From Lentzea guizhouensis (GTDB lineage Bacteria > Actinomycetota > Actinomycetes > Mycobacteriales > Pseudonocardiaceae): 64,000 nucleotides of DNA. The stretch covers positions 8,060,001 through 8,124,000 of the forward strand of contig NZ_CP016793.1 of NCBI RefSeq assembly GCF_001701025.1, written 5' to 3'. A program made the position numbers and the translations under genes. Each line of letters begins with the position of its first letter. The stretch's first letter is position 1. Below the pieces are notes generated by a model. The model had not been told where the DNA came from, searched no databases, and was given only the letters and a program-made list of their open reading frames with translations. Shown here piece after piece: positions 22,757 to 31,326 of the stretch.

Positions 22757-22776
22757 CGCGGCCTCCTGACATCAAA

Positions 22777-22790
22777 TAGAACTTGTTCTA
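22777..22790. promoter_or_regulatory. KstR operator, perfect palindrome, fdxD/fadE26 divergent promoter
   Basis: TAGAACTTGTTCTA is a complete dyad matching the KstR motif at every fixed position. It lies 21 bp from the fdxD ATG and 12 bp from the fadE26 ATG, so one site can repress both genes. Confidence 0.92.
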
Positions 22791-22801
22791 GAGTAGCGGG
22801 C

Positions 22802-23962
22802 ATGCGCATCGGTTTCACGCCCGACCAGGAGAGGTTGCGCGACGAGCTGCGGGCGTACTTCGCCGCGCTCATGACGCCCGACCGCAAGGCCGCGCTGTCC
22901 GGTGGCGGCGACTACGGCGACGCCGAGGTGTACAAGGACACCGTTCGCCAGATGGGCAAGGACGGCTGGCTCACCATCGGGTGGCCGCAGGAGTACGGCG
23001 GCCGCGACCGCCCGATGATCGAGCAGCTGATCTTTCTCGACGAGGCCTCCGCCGCAGGCGCGCCGGTGCCGTTCCTGACGCTCAACTCCATCGGGCCGAC
23101 GATCATGACCTACGGCACCGAGGAGCAGAAGGCGTGCTACCTGCCCAAGATCGCGGGCGGCGAGATCCACTTCGCGATCGGCTACAGCGAACCGGAGGCG
23201 GGCACCGACCTCGCCGGCCTGCGCACACGGGCCGTGCGCGACGGCGACGACTACGTGGTCAACGGCCAGAAGATGTGGACCAGCCTCATCCAGCACGCCG
23301 ACTACGTGTGGCTCGCGTGCCGCACCGACCAGGAGTCCGAACGGCACCGCGGCCTGAGCATCCTCATCGTGCCGACCGCGTCCGAAGGCTTCTCCTGGGC
23401 ACCGGTGCCGACGATGTCCGGCCCCACCACGAGCGCCACCTTCTACGACGACGTGCGCGTGCCCGCCGCGAACCTGATCGGCGAGGAGCACAAGGGCTGG
23501 AAGCTCATCACCAACCAGCTCAACCACGAACGCGTCGCGTTGTGCTCCGCCGCCCCGCTGCAGACCGCGCTGCGCGAGGTTCGTCAATGGGCGCACGAAA
23601 CCGGTGCCGACGCGCACGAGTGGGTCCGGCTGCACCTCGCCCGCGTGCACGCCAAGACCGAGTTCCTCAAGCTGGTCAACTGGAAGATCGCCTCCGGCGG
23701 CGACGAGGCGCCCTCCCCCGCGGAAGCCTCCGCCACCAAGGTGTTCGGCACCGAGTTCGCCACCGAGGGCTACCGGCTGCTGATGGAGGTGCTGGGCGCC
23801 AACGGGATCGTCCGCGCGGGCTCCCCCGGCGCCCTGCTGCACGGCCGGGTCGAACGCATGCACCGCTCGGCGCTGATCCTCACGTTCGGCGGCGGCACCA
23901 ACGAGATCCAGCGCGACATCATCGCGCGGGCCGGCCTCGGGCTGCCCGCGGTCCCCCGATGA
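22802..23962 (+). CDS. fadE26: Steroid side-chain acyl-CoA dehydrogenase FadE26 (ChsE4)
   Basis: This alpha-type subunit of a heteromeric acyl-CoA dehydrogenase has 386 residues. With FadE27 (ChsE5) it carries out the first dehydrogenation of the cholesterol side chain. Its sequence follows Rv3504 closely: LMTPDRKAAL, GYSEPEAGTDLAGLRT, GQKMWTSLIQ, WKLITNQLNHERVAL and the C-terminal LILTFGGGTNEIQRDII. The ATG at 22802 comes 12 bp after the perfect KstR operator, so the message is probably leaderless or has a very short leader. fadE27 follows after 24 bp, as in Mtb. Confidence 0.93.
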   Translation: MRIGFTPDQERLRDELRAYFAALMTPDRKAALSGGGDYGDAEVYKDTVRQMGKDGWLTIGWPQEYGGRDRPMIEQLIFLDEASAAGAPVPFLTLNSIGPTIMTYGTEEQKACYLPKIAGGEIHFAIGYSEPEAGTDLAGLRTRAVRDGDDYVVNGQKMWTSLIQHADYVWLACRTDQESERHRGLSILIVPTASEGFSWAPVPTMSGPTTSATFYDDVRVPAANLIGEEHKGWKLITNQLNHERVALCSAAPLQTALREVRQWAHETGADAHEWVRLHLARVHAKTEFLKLVNWKIASGGDEAPSPAEASATKVFGTEFATEGYRLLMEVLGANGIVRAGSPGALLHGRVERMHRSALILTFGGGTNEIQRDIIARAGLGLPAVPR

Positions 23963-23986
23963 CTGAACTGCGGCGAGGAGAGCTCC

Positions 23987-24883
23987 GTGGACTTCACCCT
24001 GACCGAGGCGCAACGCGAGCTGGCCGCGCTGACCCGCAAGATCGTCGAGTCGTCGGACGCGCCGTGGACCGACCTCGTGAAGGCCGGCGTGGTGCCGGAG
24101 GACCCAGCGGAGTTCGGCGTCCTGGAGCACTGCGCGGTGCTGGTCGAGCTGGGTCGCGCGGTCGCCGCGGTGCCCTACCTGCCGACCACGCTGGCGCAGA
24201 CCGCGCTGGCCGCGGCCGGAAGGCGCGTCGACCCCGGGACCGTGCTGTCGATCGCGCTGGCCGAGGACTCGTCCGGTGCGAAGACGGCGGTCCCGTTCGC
24301 GATGTCAGCCGAGGCGTTCCTCGTGGCTTCCGGTGACCGGGTGTTCCTGGTTCAGGCCGCCGATCTCGACATCAGTGCGCAGGAGCTGGTCGACGGGTCG
24401 GAGGCGGGGACGTTCGAGTTCGGTGGCGGCGAACTGGTCGAGGGCCTCACACCTGAGTGGCTCACGACCCGGTACACGCTCGGGTTGTGTGCTTATCAGT
24501 TGGGCGTCACCGAACGCGCACTGGAACTCACCGCCGAGTACGCCCGCACGCGGGTGCAGTTCGGCCGCCCGATCGGAGCTTTCCAGGCCGTGGCCCAACG
24601 GCTGGCCGACGCCTACATCGACGTGGCGGCGATCCGGTTGACGTTGTGGCAGGCGGCGTGGCGGTTGTCGGAGGGATTGCCCGCGGAGGCCGAGGTGGCG
24701 ACGGCGAAGTTCTGGGCCGCCGAAGCCGGGCACCGGGTGGCACACACGGCCGTGCACGTCCACGGTGGGACGGGGATCGACATGAGCCACGAGGTGCACA
24801 AGTACTTCACGGCGGCCAAGCGGGCCGAGTTCGAGCTGGGCGGGGCGACCGCCCAGCTCCTGAGGCTCAGCGCAGCTTGGTGA
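23987..24883 (+). CDS. fadE27: Acyl-CoA dehydrogenase FadE27 (ChsE5), partner of FadE26
   Basis: This shorter, divergent acyl-CoA dehydrogenase subunit has 298 residues and pairs with FadE26 to form an alpha2beta2 enzyme. Conserved elements include RTRVQFGRPIGAFQAVAQRLADAYIDV and VHVHGGTGIDMSHEVHKYF near the end. The N-terminal half is short and weakly conserved, as is usual for beta subunits. The GTG at 23987 has GAGGAG six bases upstream. Its last 17 bp overlap the convergent nitronate monooxygenase-like gene. Confidence 0.9.
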   Translation: MDFTLTEAQRELAALTRKIVESSDAPWTDLVKAGVVPEDPAEFGVLEHCAVLVELGRAVAAVPYLPTTLAQTALAAAGRRVDPGTVLSIALAEDSSGAKTAVPFAMSAEAFLVASGDRVFLVQAADLDISAQELVDGSEAGTFEFGGGELVEGLTPEWLTTRYTLGLCAYQLGVTERALELTAEYARTRVQFGRPIGAFQAVAQRLADAYIDVAAIRLTLWQAAWRLSEGLPAEAEVATAKFWAAEAGHRVAHTAVHVHGGTGIDMSHEVHKYFTAAKRAEFELGGATAQLLRLSAAW

Positions 24884-25955
24884 GCCGCTCGACAGTCTCG
24901 TCGAACTCGCGCACCAGGTCCGCCATCACCTCGGCCACCGGCCGCACCTCGTTCATCCGCCCGACCACCTGCCCCACCGGCATCGACACCACCGACGGGT
25001 CCGACGACCGCGCGATCCGCTGGTGCGCCTCGCTGACCAGGATGTTCTGCAACGGCATCGGCAACGGTTCCGGTGCCTCCGCCGACGTCCACGCCTCGGT
25101 CCACCGCGTTTTCAGCAACCGCGCGGGCTTGCCGGTGTAGATCCGCGTCCGCACGGTGTCGCTGGAGCCCGCGGCCAGCAGAGCCTCCTGCGTCGACGAG
25201 TTGCCCAGCGTGTACTCGGTCGTCGTCAGCCAGTACGAGCCCATCCACACCCCGGCCGCACCCAACCCCAACGCCGCCGCGGCCTGCCGCCCGGACCCGA
25301 TGCCACCCGCTGCCAGCACCGGCACGTCCACCGCGTCGGCGATCTCCGGCACGAGCACCATCGTGGCGACCTCACCGGTGTGCCCGCCGGCCTCGTAGCC
25401 CTGCGCCACCACGATGTCCACGCCGTTCTCGACGTGCCGGCGCGCGTGCGAGGCCTTGCCGGCCAACGCCGCCACCGGAACACCGGCCGCGTGCGCGCGT
25501 TCGATCACGTCGACCGGCGGCGAGCCCAAGGCGTTCGCGATCAGCCGGATCGGGTGTTCCAGGGCGACGTCGACGTGCGAGCGCGCGACCGAGTGCAGCC
25601 AGCCGAGCACGCCCTCGCCGGATGCCCCGTCCGGGAGCGGTGGCACGCCGAGGGAGAGCAGGGTGCGGTCCACGAAGTCCTTGTGGCCCTGCGGGACGAG
25701 CTTGTCGAGGTCGACCTGGGTGCCCTCGGCCGGGATCTTCGCGGGCATCACGATGTCGACGCCGTACGGTTTGCCGTCGGTGTTCTCGTCCATCCACGTC
25801 AGCGCGCGGTCGAGGTCCTCGGCGTCGTTGAACCGCACGCAGCCGAGCACGCCCATGCCACCCGCGCGGCTGATCGCGGCGGCCACGTGCTCGGACGGCG
25901 TGAAGCCGAAGACCGGGTGCTCGATGCCGAACGTGTCACACAGGTTGGTGCGCAT
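24867..25955 (-). CDS. Nitronate monooxygenase / 2-nitropropane dioxygenase family flavoprotein
   Basis: This is an FMN TIM-barrel enzyme of 362 residues. It shows family traits [18 protein letters not shown] at the start, [19 protein letters not shown] for phosphate binding and [17 protein letters not shown]. The same fold includes IpdC, encoded at 47.2 kb, which is an enoyl-CoA reductase in HIP breakdown. A CoA-thioester redox role here is therefore possible, and true nitronate oxidation is unproven. It overlaps fadD19 by 20 bp on the same strand, so it is probably co-transcribed from the KstR-controlled fadD19 promoter. Confidence 0.85.
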   Translation of the reverse strand: MRTNLCDTFGIEHPVFGFTPSEHVAAAISRAGGMGVLGCVRFNDAEDLDRALTWMDENTDGKPYGVDIVMPAKIPAEGTQVDLDKLVPQGHKDFVDRTLLSLGVPPLPDGASGEGVLGWLHSVARSHVDVALEHPIRLIANALGSPPVDVIERAHAAGVPVAALAGKASHARRHVENGVDIVVAQGYEAGGHTGEVATMVLVPEIADAVDVPVLAAGGIGSGRQAAAALGLGAAGVWMGSYWLTTTEYTLGNSSTQEALLAAGSSDTVRTRIYTGKPARLLKTRWTEAWTSAEAPEPLPMPLQNILVSEAHQRIARSSDPSVVSMPVGQVVGRMNEVRPVAEVMADLVREFDETVERLTKLR

Positions 25956-27522
25956 GCTCCTCCACGTGGCGCCGGGCCCACTGGTAGTCGGGTTTGCCGC
26001 TGGGGGTGCGGCCGATCTCGTCGACCAGCCAGAGCGAGCGCGGCACCTTGTAGCCGGCCAGCGTCTCGCGGACGTGCGCGTCCAGTTCGGACAGTGTCGG
26101 CGTGGCGCCCTCGCGCGGCTGGACCAGTGCGCCGACGCGTTGGCCGAGCAGGTCGTCCGGTACGCCGATCACCAGTGCGTCGAACACGTCCGGGTGCGAC
26201 TTGAGCACGCCCTCGACCTCTTCCGGGAACACCTTCTCACCGCCGGTGTTCACGCAGGTGTTGCCGCGGCCGAGCAACGTGATGTCGCCGTCGGCCTCGA
26301 AGCGGGCGAAGTCGCCGGGCACGGTGTAGCGCTTGCCGTCGACCTCGATGAACATCTTCGCGGTCTTCTCGGGGTCCTTGTAGTAGCCCAGCGGGATGTG
26401 GCCGCCGCGGGCGAGCTTGCCGATGACGCCGGGCGCGGGTTCGAGCTTGGTGCCGTCCTCGTCGACGACGATGGTGTCCTCGTTGAGCTTCACCTTGGTG
26501 CCGTCGGTCTTGAGGATCTCCTTCGGCACCGCGCCGATGCCGGTGGACCCTGTCTCGCTCGACCCGATCGACTCCAGCAGCGTCGTGTGCGGCAGCAGCT
26601 CGTGGTACTGCTTCTTCACGGTGTAGGAGAAGAGCGCGGCGCTGCTGTTGATGATGAACAACGACGACCCGTCGTACTCGCCGCGCTGGAACTCCTCGAT
26701 CAACGGCCGGCCCATCGCGTCGCCGGTGATCACCGCGACCTGGACCTTCTCCCGGCCGATGACGCGCCAGATCTCGGCGGGATCGAACTTCGGCACCAGC
26801 ACGACGGTGCTGCCGCTGAACAACGCGCCCAGCACGGCCCACTGCGCGGCGCCGTGGATCAGCGGCGGCAGGCACAGCCGGACGAGCCCGAAGTCCTTGC
26901 CCGCGTTGGCCTGCTGCCACTCGTCGGCGACGCGTTCGCCGGTCACGAAGTCGATGCCGCCGCCGAGCGTGCGCCACACGTCTTCGTGCCGCCACATCAC
27001 CCCCTTGGGCATGCCGGTGGTGCCGCCGGTGTAGAGGATGTAGAGGTCGTCGGCGCTGCGCGGGCCGAAGTCGCGGTCACCGGACTCGGCGGCCAGCGCG
27101 GCCTCGTACTCGGTGCCGGCGAAGTCCTCAGCGGACTCGTCGTCGATCACGACCCGCAGCTGCGGCGCGTCGGCCTCCGCCACCAGCGGCGAGTAGCGGC
27201 GCTCGTGCACCAGGGCGACCAGGTCCGCCTCACCGAACAGGTACTGCAACTCGTTCTTGGTGTAGCGGTAGTTCACGTTGATCGCAACGGCCCGCAGCTT
27301 GTAGACCGCGAGCATGGCCTCGACCAGCTCGATGGAGTTGCGCGCGTACAGGCCGACGTGCTGACCGGCCGTCACGCCGTTCTTTGCCAGGTGATGCGCC
27401 AACTTGTTGGCGCGCGCCTCGAGTTCGGCGTAGGTGACCCGCCGGTCGCCGCACACGAGCGCGGTGCGGTCGGGCACGGTGTCGACGGCGTGTTCAACGA
27501 GGTCTGCGACGTTGAGGGCCAT
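25936..27522 (-). CDS. fadD19: Steroid side-chain acyl-CoA ligase FadD19
   Basis: This ANL-family ligase of 528 residues forms the CoA thioester of the C26/C24 side-chain carboxylate. In Rhodococcus FadD19 is needed for C24-branched sterols such as sitosterol. The ATP-binding P-loop is [36 protein letters not shown] and the C-terminal Lys region [12 protein letters not shown] complete the family motifs. It is divergent from echA19 over a KstR operator, as Rv3515c is from Rv3516. The ATG at 27522 begins [14 protein letters not shown], matching the FadD19 beginning. Confidence 0.93.
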   Translation of the reverse strand: MALNVADLVEHAVDTVPDRTALVCGDRRVTYAELEARANKLAHHLAKNGVTAGQHVGLYARNSIELVEAMLAVYKLRAVAINVNYRYTKNELQYLFGEADLVALVHERRYSPLVAEADAPQLRVVIDDESAEDFAGTEYEAALAAESGDRDFGPRSADDLYILYTGGTTGMPKGVMWRHEDVWRTLGGGIDFVTGERVADEWQQANAGKDFGLVRLCLPPLIHGAAQWAVLGALFSGSTVVLVPKFDPAEIWRVIGREKVQVAVITGDAMGRPLIEEFQRGEYDGSSLFIINSSAALFSYTVKKQYHELLPHTTLLESIGSSETGSTGIGAVPKEILKTDGTKVKLNEDTIVVDEDGTKLEPAPGVIGKLARGGHIPLGYYKDPEKTAKMFIEVDGKRYTVPGDFARFEADGDITLLGRGNTCVNTGGEKVFPEEVEGVLKSHPDVFDALVIGVPDDLLGQRVGALVQPREGATPTLSELDAHVRETLAGYKVPRSLWLVDEIGRTPSGKPDYQWARRHVEEHAHQPV

Positions 27523-27533
27523 GTCCTGCAAAG

Positions 27534-27547
27534 TAGAACGTGTTACT
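27534..27547. promoter_or_regulatory. KstR operator, fadD19/echA19 divergent promoter
   Basis: TAGAACGTGTTACT matches the fixed AAC-nn-GTT core of KstR sites. It lies 11 bp upstream of fadD19 and about 50 bp upstream of echA19. Confidence 0.88.
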
Positions 27548-27597
27548 GTTCCGGACAATCCCCCGTGCGGTCAGACTCGATCCAGGAGGCCCTCAGG

Positions 27598-28386
27598 ATG
27601 ACCACGACAACGCAACCTCATTGCCTGGTGGAGTTGGTCGGGAACGTCCTGGTCGTCACGATGAACCGGCCGGAGGCGCGCAACGCGTTGTCCGGTCCGA
27701 TGATGGCCATCATGCGCGAGGCCTGGGACCGCGTGGACAACGATCCCGAGGTGCGCGTGTGCATCCTGACCGGCGCGGGCGGGGCGTTCTGCGCGGGCGC
27801 GGACCTCAAGGCGATGTCGCAGAACCACCCGAGCGAGACGACGGGGTACGACTTCTCGGTGATCGAGCCGCTGCTGAAGGGTCGCCGGTTGACGAAACCG
27901 CTCATCGCGGCTGTGGAAGGCCCGGCGATCGCGGGCGGCACGGAGATCCTGCAGGCGACCGACATCCGGGTGGCCGGCGAGAGCGCCCGGTTCGGCGTGT
28001 CCGAGCCGCGCTGGGGCCTGTTCCCGCTGGGCGGCTCGGCGGTGCGGCTGCCGCGCCAGATCCCGTACACGGTCGCGGCCGACCTGCTGCTGACCGGGCG
28101 GCACATCAAGGCACCGGAAGCCAAGGAGATCGGCCTGATCGGGCACGTGGTGCCGGACGGTGAGGCGCTGGCCAAGGCGATGGAGCTGGCCGAGATGATT
28201 TCGGCCAACGGGCCGGTGGCGATCAGGGCGATCCTGCGGACGATCCGGGAGACCGAGGGCATGCACGAGAACGAGGCGTTCACAGTGGACGCTCGGCTGG
28301 GCATGGAGGTGTTCCGCAGCGAGGACGCCAAGGAGGGGCCGCGGGCGTTCGCGGAGAAGCGGAAGCCGAACTTCCAAGGCTGCTAA
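27598..28386 (+). CDS. echA19: Steroid side-chain enoyl-CoA hydratase EchA19
   Basis: This crotonase-family hydratase of 262 residues adds water across the enoyl-CoA made by FadE26/27. It is very close to Rv3516 in memory: [16 protein letters not shown] for the oxyanion hole, [17 protein letters not shown], and both catalytic glutamates retained in GGTEILQ and GVSEPRWGL. The C-terminus [16 protein letters not shown] is almost diagnostic. An AGGAGG precedes the ATG at 27598. Expression should follow the KstR site at 27534. Confidence 0.94.
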   Translation: MTTTTQPHCLVELVGNVLVVTMNRPEARNALSGPMMAIMREAWDRVDNDPEVRVCILTGAGGAFCAGADLKAMSQNHPSETTGYDFSVIEPLLKGRRLTKPLIAAVEGPAIAGGTEILQATDIRVAGESARFGVSEPRWGLFPLGGSAVRLPRQIPYTVAADLLLTGRHIKAPEAKEIGLIGHVVPDGEALAKAMELAEMISANGPVAIRAILRTIRETEGMHENEAFTVDARLGMEVFRSEDAKEGPRAFAEKRKPNFQGC

Positions 28387-28527
28387 CGCTTTTAGCGTCT
28401 CGACAGGCGGTTCCCAGCCGCGTGGAAAGATCGCGAACGGACGCGGCAAGTGTGTCCGGAGAGCGGATGGTTCCTCCGCCGGCACCTGCGAACGTGATCG
28501 GGTCCCCCTCTCCCGAAGGAGATCTCG

Positions 28528-29127
28528 ATGCACCGCAGGTACCGCTTCGCCGCTCTGCTCGCGACCGCGTTCACAGCACTCGGGCTGACCGCGGCGCCCG
28601 CCAACGCGGACACCGCTCCCAACGCCACGACGGGTGCACCCGGCTCGGCGAAGTCCAACTCCTCCATCCAGGCGCCGGCACTGCCCGACCAGCTCCGCGC
28701 GCAGGCGGCGAGAACCGTCTGCCTCAACGCGCACCTGGAGAACGTCGGCTGGCAGGGCTGGGTGTGCGCGAGCGACGGCGCGGGCGCACTTGTCGGCACC
28801 ACCGGGCAGAACCGCCAGATGGAAGCGCTCGCCGTGTCCTCCGCGGGCACCGGCGGGATCTGCGCGCAGGCGCACGTGGCCGATCTGGGCTGGTTGAGCC
28901 AGGTGTGCGTGGCAGACGGTGATGTCGGCGTCGTCGGCACGACCGGTCAGGGCCGCCAGGTGGAGGCGCTCGGACTCGGCGCGCCGTCCGCGACGACGTG
29001 CGCCAACGCCCACCTGTCCGGCATCGGCTGGCAGGGCGCCTCGTGCGCGGGTCCCGGCGTGGTCGCGTTCGTCGGCACCACCGGGCAGAACCGCCAGATG
29101 GAGGCGCTGATCGCCGGCGTCAGCTGA
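28528..29127 (+). CDS. Secreted ChW-repeat protein
   Basis: This is a secreted protein of 199 residues. A Sec signal peptide with an APANA cleavage site ends near residue 27. About 40 residues of Ser/Ala-rich linker follow, then three repeats of about 45 residues. Each has a Cys-ahl-x-x-x-GW core and a GTTGQ-R-Q-EAL tail (about 68-111, 112-155 and 156-199), matching the clostridial hydrophobic-W (ChW) repeat. AAGGAG lies just upstream of the ATG. ChW repeats are thought to mediate surface or carbohydrate interactions. No KstR site precedes it, so it may be unrelated cargo. Function unknown. Confidence 0.8.
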   Translation: MHRRYRFAALLATAFTALGLTAAPANADTAPNATTGAPGSAKSNSSIQAPALPDQLRAQAARTVCLNAHLENVGWQGWVCASDGAGALVGTTGQNRQMEALAVSSAGTGGICAQAHVADLGWLSQVCVADGDVGVVGTTGQGRQVEALGLGAPSATTCANAHLSGIGWQGASCAGPGVVAFVGTTGQNRQMEALIAGVS

Positions 29128-29133
29128 TCACGC

Positions 29134-29167
29134 CGGGTGTGGGGCCTGCTGTCAGGCCCCACACCCG
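29134..29167. terminator. Bidirectional hairpin terminator
   Basis: A perfect 15-bp stem (29134-29148 with 29153-29167) and a CTGT loop sit between the convergent ChW gene and kstD-like gene, touching the TAG stop of the latter. Confidence 0.88.
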
Positions 29168-30874
29168 CTAGACGTCGTTGGCGGCGATGTAGCCGAACGT
29201 CATGGCCGGGCCGATCGTCGACCCGGCCCCGGCGTAGCTGCGCCCCATCACGGCCGAGCTGACGTTGCCCGCCGCGTACAGCCCCGGGATCACCGACCCG
29301 TCCGGCCGCAGCACCCGAGCGCGCGCGTCCGTGACCATGCCGCCCTTCGTCCCGAGGTCGCCCGGCACGATCTTGAACGCGTAGAACGGCGGTGCCCACA
29401 ACGGCGCCAGGCACGAGTTCGGGATGACCGCCGGGTCGGTGTAGTAGTGGTCGTAAGCGCTGTCACCACGCTTGAAGTCGGGATCCCGGCCGATCAAGGC
29501 CTGGCTGTTGAACCGGCTCACGGTCGCCTTCAACGCGGCCGCCGGCACCCCGATCGCCGACGCCAGGCCGTCCAGCGACCAGTTCCTCACGACCGCGCCG
29601 TTCTGGTACCAGCCGTCCGGCAACGGCAGCGCGGGCGCGATGTCGGCGAACAGGTACCGGTTGCGGTAGTTCTGGTCGACCACCAGCCACGCCGGGATGC
29701 ACGGCGCCGTCGGGTTCTTGTCGTACATGACGTGCACGACGTCGCTGTAGGGCGCGGCCTCGTTCACGAACCGCCGACCGGCCTGGTTGATCATCAGACC
29801 GCCCGGCAGCGTGCGTTCGGCCAGGCAGAAGTACGGCGTGCCGGGCACCGGGATCGCGGGACCCCACCAGGCGTCGTCCATCAGGTCGAACGCGGCACCG
29901 AGCCGTTGGCCCGCGCGGTGGCCGTCGCCCGTGTTCTCCTTCGCCCCCACGGTCCACTGCGTGCCGATCGGCTGTTGCTGGTACTGCGCGCGCATGGCCG
30001 CGTTGTGCTCGAAGCCGCCCGAACCCATGATCACGCCACGACGAGCGCGCACGAGACCGCGCGAGGTCACGACGCCACGGACCGCGCCGCCCACCACGTG
30101 CAGGTCCACCAGCGGCGTGTTCAGCCACACCGGCACACCGGCCTGCATCAGCCCGAGCCGCAGGGCACCGGCCAGCGCCTGGCCCATCATCAACGGCTTC
30201 TGCCCGGCCAGTGCGGCAGCCGTACCGCGGGCGAGTGCAGCAGCGGCCGTCGCGGCGCCCTTGGCGTTCACCAGGGCCAGCGCGAGCCACTTGTAGTCCG
30301 CGCTGAAGATGACCATGCCCGGTGGCACGGCCAGGTACGGCGGGTTCAGGTTCGCGAGCTCCGGGCCCAGGAGGTTGCCGTCGAACACGTCCGGCTCGAT
30401 CGAACGGCCGCGTGCGATGCCACCGGGGAGCTCTGGGTAGTAGTCGCTGTACCCGTCCATGTACCGGAAGCGCAGCGGGCTGTTGCGCTGCACGAACGAG
30501 ATCATCCGCGGCCCGGCGCTCAGGTACGCCTGCTGCCGCGCCACCGGGATGTCGCCCACGACCGCAGAGAGGTACTGCGCCGCCAACGCCGGCGTGTCCG
30601 GCACCCCGGCGGCGAGGATCACCTCGTTGTTCGGAATCCAGATGCCGGCACCGGAACGCGCGGCGGAGCCACCGAACGTCGGCGCCTTCTCCACCACCAC
30701 GACGCTCAGCCCGCGCTTGGCGGCGGTGAGCGCGGCGGTCATGCCGGCGGCACCGGACCCGACCACCACCACGTCGTACTCACCGAGGTCCGCCTGGGCG
30801 GTGCCGGTGTGCACGAGTCCGGACGCCAGCGCGAGACCGGCTCCGGCGAGCACCTGACGGCGGTTGAGGGTCAT
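29168..30874 (-). CDS. kstD: 3-ketosteroid delta1-dehydrogenase-family flavoprotein with Tat-like leader
   Basis: This FAD protein of 568 residues belongs to the 3-oxosteroid 1-dehydrogenase family, which introduces the ring A double bond. It has a dinucleotide motif VVVGSGAAGMTAAL (33-46), GGSAARSGAGIWIPN, ANENTGDG-like AKENTGDGHRAG, and the KstD C-terminal PPFYAFKIVPGDLGTKGG with the Tyr and Gly that polarise the 3-keto group. It ends GRSYAGAGSTIGPAMTFGY. The N-terminus has a twin-arginine motif NRRQVL, a hydrophobic stretch and AQA at 25-27, as in a Tat signal; characterised KstDs are cytoplasmic. Delta4(5alpha)-dehydrogenase or another KstD paralogue is possible. It overlaps the PPOX gene by 4 bp. 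Confidence 0.8.
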   Translation of the reverse strand: MTLNRRQVLAGAGLALASGLVHTGTAQADLGEYDVVVVGSGAAGMTAALTAAKRGLSVVVVEKAPTFGGSAARSGAGIWIPNNEVILAAGVPDTPALAAQYLSAVVGDIPVARQQAYLSAGPRMISFVQRNSPLRFRYMDGYSDYYPELPGGIARGRSIEPDVFDGNLLGPELANLNPPYLAVPPGMVIFSADYKWLALALVNAKGAATAAAALARGTAAALAGQKPLMMGQALAGALRLGLMQAGVPVWLNTPLVDLHVVGGAVRGVVTSRGLVRARRGVIMGSGGFEHNAAMRAQYQQQPIGTQWTVGAKENTGDGHRAGQRLGAAFDLMDDAWWGPAIPVPGTPYFCLAERTLPGGLMINQAGRRFVNEAAPYSDVVHVMYDKNPTAPCIPAWLVVDQNYRNRYLFADIAPALPLPDGWYQNGAVVRNWSLDGLASAIGVPAAALKATVSRFNSQALIGRDPDFKRGDSAYDHYYTDPAVIPNSCLAPLWAPPFYAFKIVPGDLGTKGGMVTDARARVLRPDGSVIPGLYAAGNVSSAVMGRSYAGAGSTIGPAMTFGYIAANDV

Positions 30875-31326
30875 GGGGTCACTCCCGACATCAGCTTCCG
30901 GTGGTCCCAGCTGGCCGTCCTGGTCGGACGGAAGATCACGGCGACGCGCCGTGACATGGCCTTGCGCAGAGCTTCCCGTTCCTCGTCCGAGGAGCCGACC
31001 TCGCCGAAGTTGCGCGCCACCACGGCGTCGACCACCTGGCCGAGGTCGGGCGTGAACTCGGTGACGCCCTCCATGTGCACGCCGCGCAGCTGGTCGTAGG
31101 TCTCCCCCGCCTCCGCCAGCACGCTGCAGCGCGGGTCGCGGCGCAGGTTCACGACCTTCTGCGACTTGCGGTCCGTGCAGAACACGATCTCGCCGTCCAG
31201 GAACGCGAACCACATCGGCGCGAGGTGCGGCAGCCCGGTGCGCCCGATCGTCGCCACGACCAACGTCCTCTGCCCGGCCAGAAACGCGTCTACCTCGGCC
31301 GGGGTCATCTTGACGAGCTCACGCAC
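30871..31326 (-). CDS. Pyridoxamine 5'-phosphate oxidase-fold (PPOX/FDOR-like) protein
   Basis: This is a split-barrel flavin/F420-binding-type protein of 151 residues. Typical elements are MTPAEVDAFLAGQRTLVVATIGRTGLPHLAPMWF, split by a turn, then GEIVFCTDRKSQKVVNLRRDPRCSVL and GVHMEGVTEF. The GTG at 31326 is preferred because it overlaps the end of the ligase gene by 8 bp. A longer frame would run into that gene. It is sandwiched in one operon with an acyl-CoA ligase and the KstD-like gene. F420- or FMN-dependent reduction of a steroid intermediate is possible but not shown by sequence. Confidence 0.75.
   Translation of the reverse strand: MRELVKMTPAEVDAFLAGQRTLVVATIGRTGLPHLAPMWFAFLDGEIVFCTDRKSQKVVNLRRDPRCSVLAEAGETYDQLRGVHMEGVTEFTPDLGQVVDAVVARNFGEVGSSDEEREALRKAMSRRVAVIFRPTRTASWDHRKLMSGVTP

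Noticed and set aside
24867..25955. Calling the nitronate monooxygenase-like gene a second ipdC
   Set aside because: The fold is shared, but sequence outside the FMN loop differs clearly from the ipdC at 47202, so only the family name is supported.
28387..28527. Possible short hairpin terminator after echA19
   Set aside because: The only stem (GCGG/CCGC with a 7-nt loop) is too short to separate from chance at this GC content.
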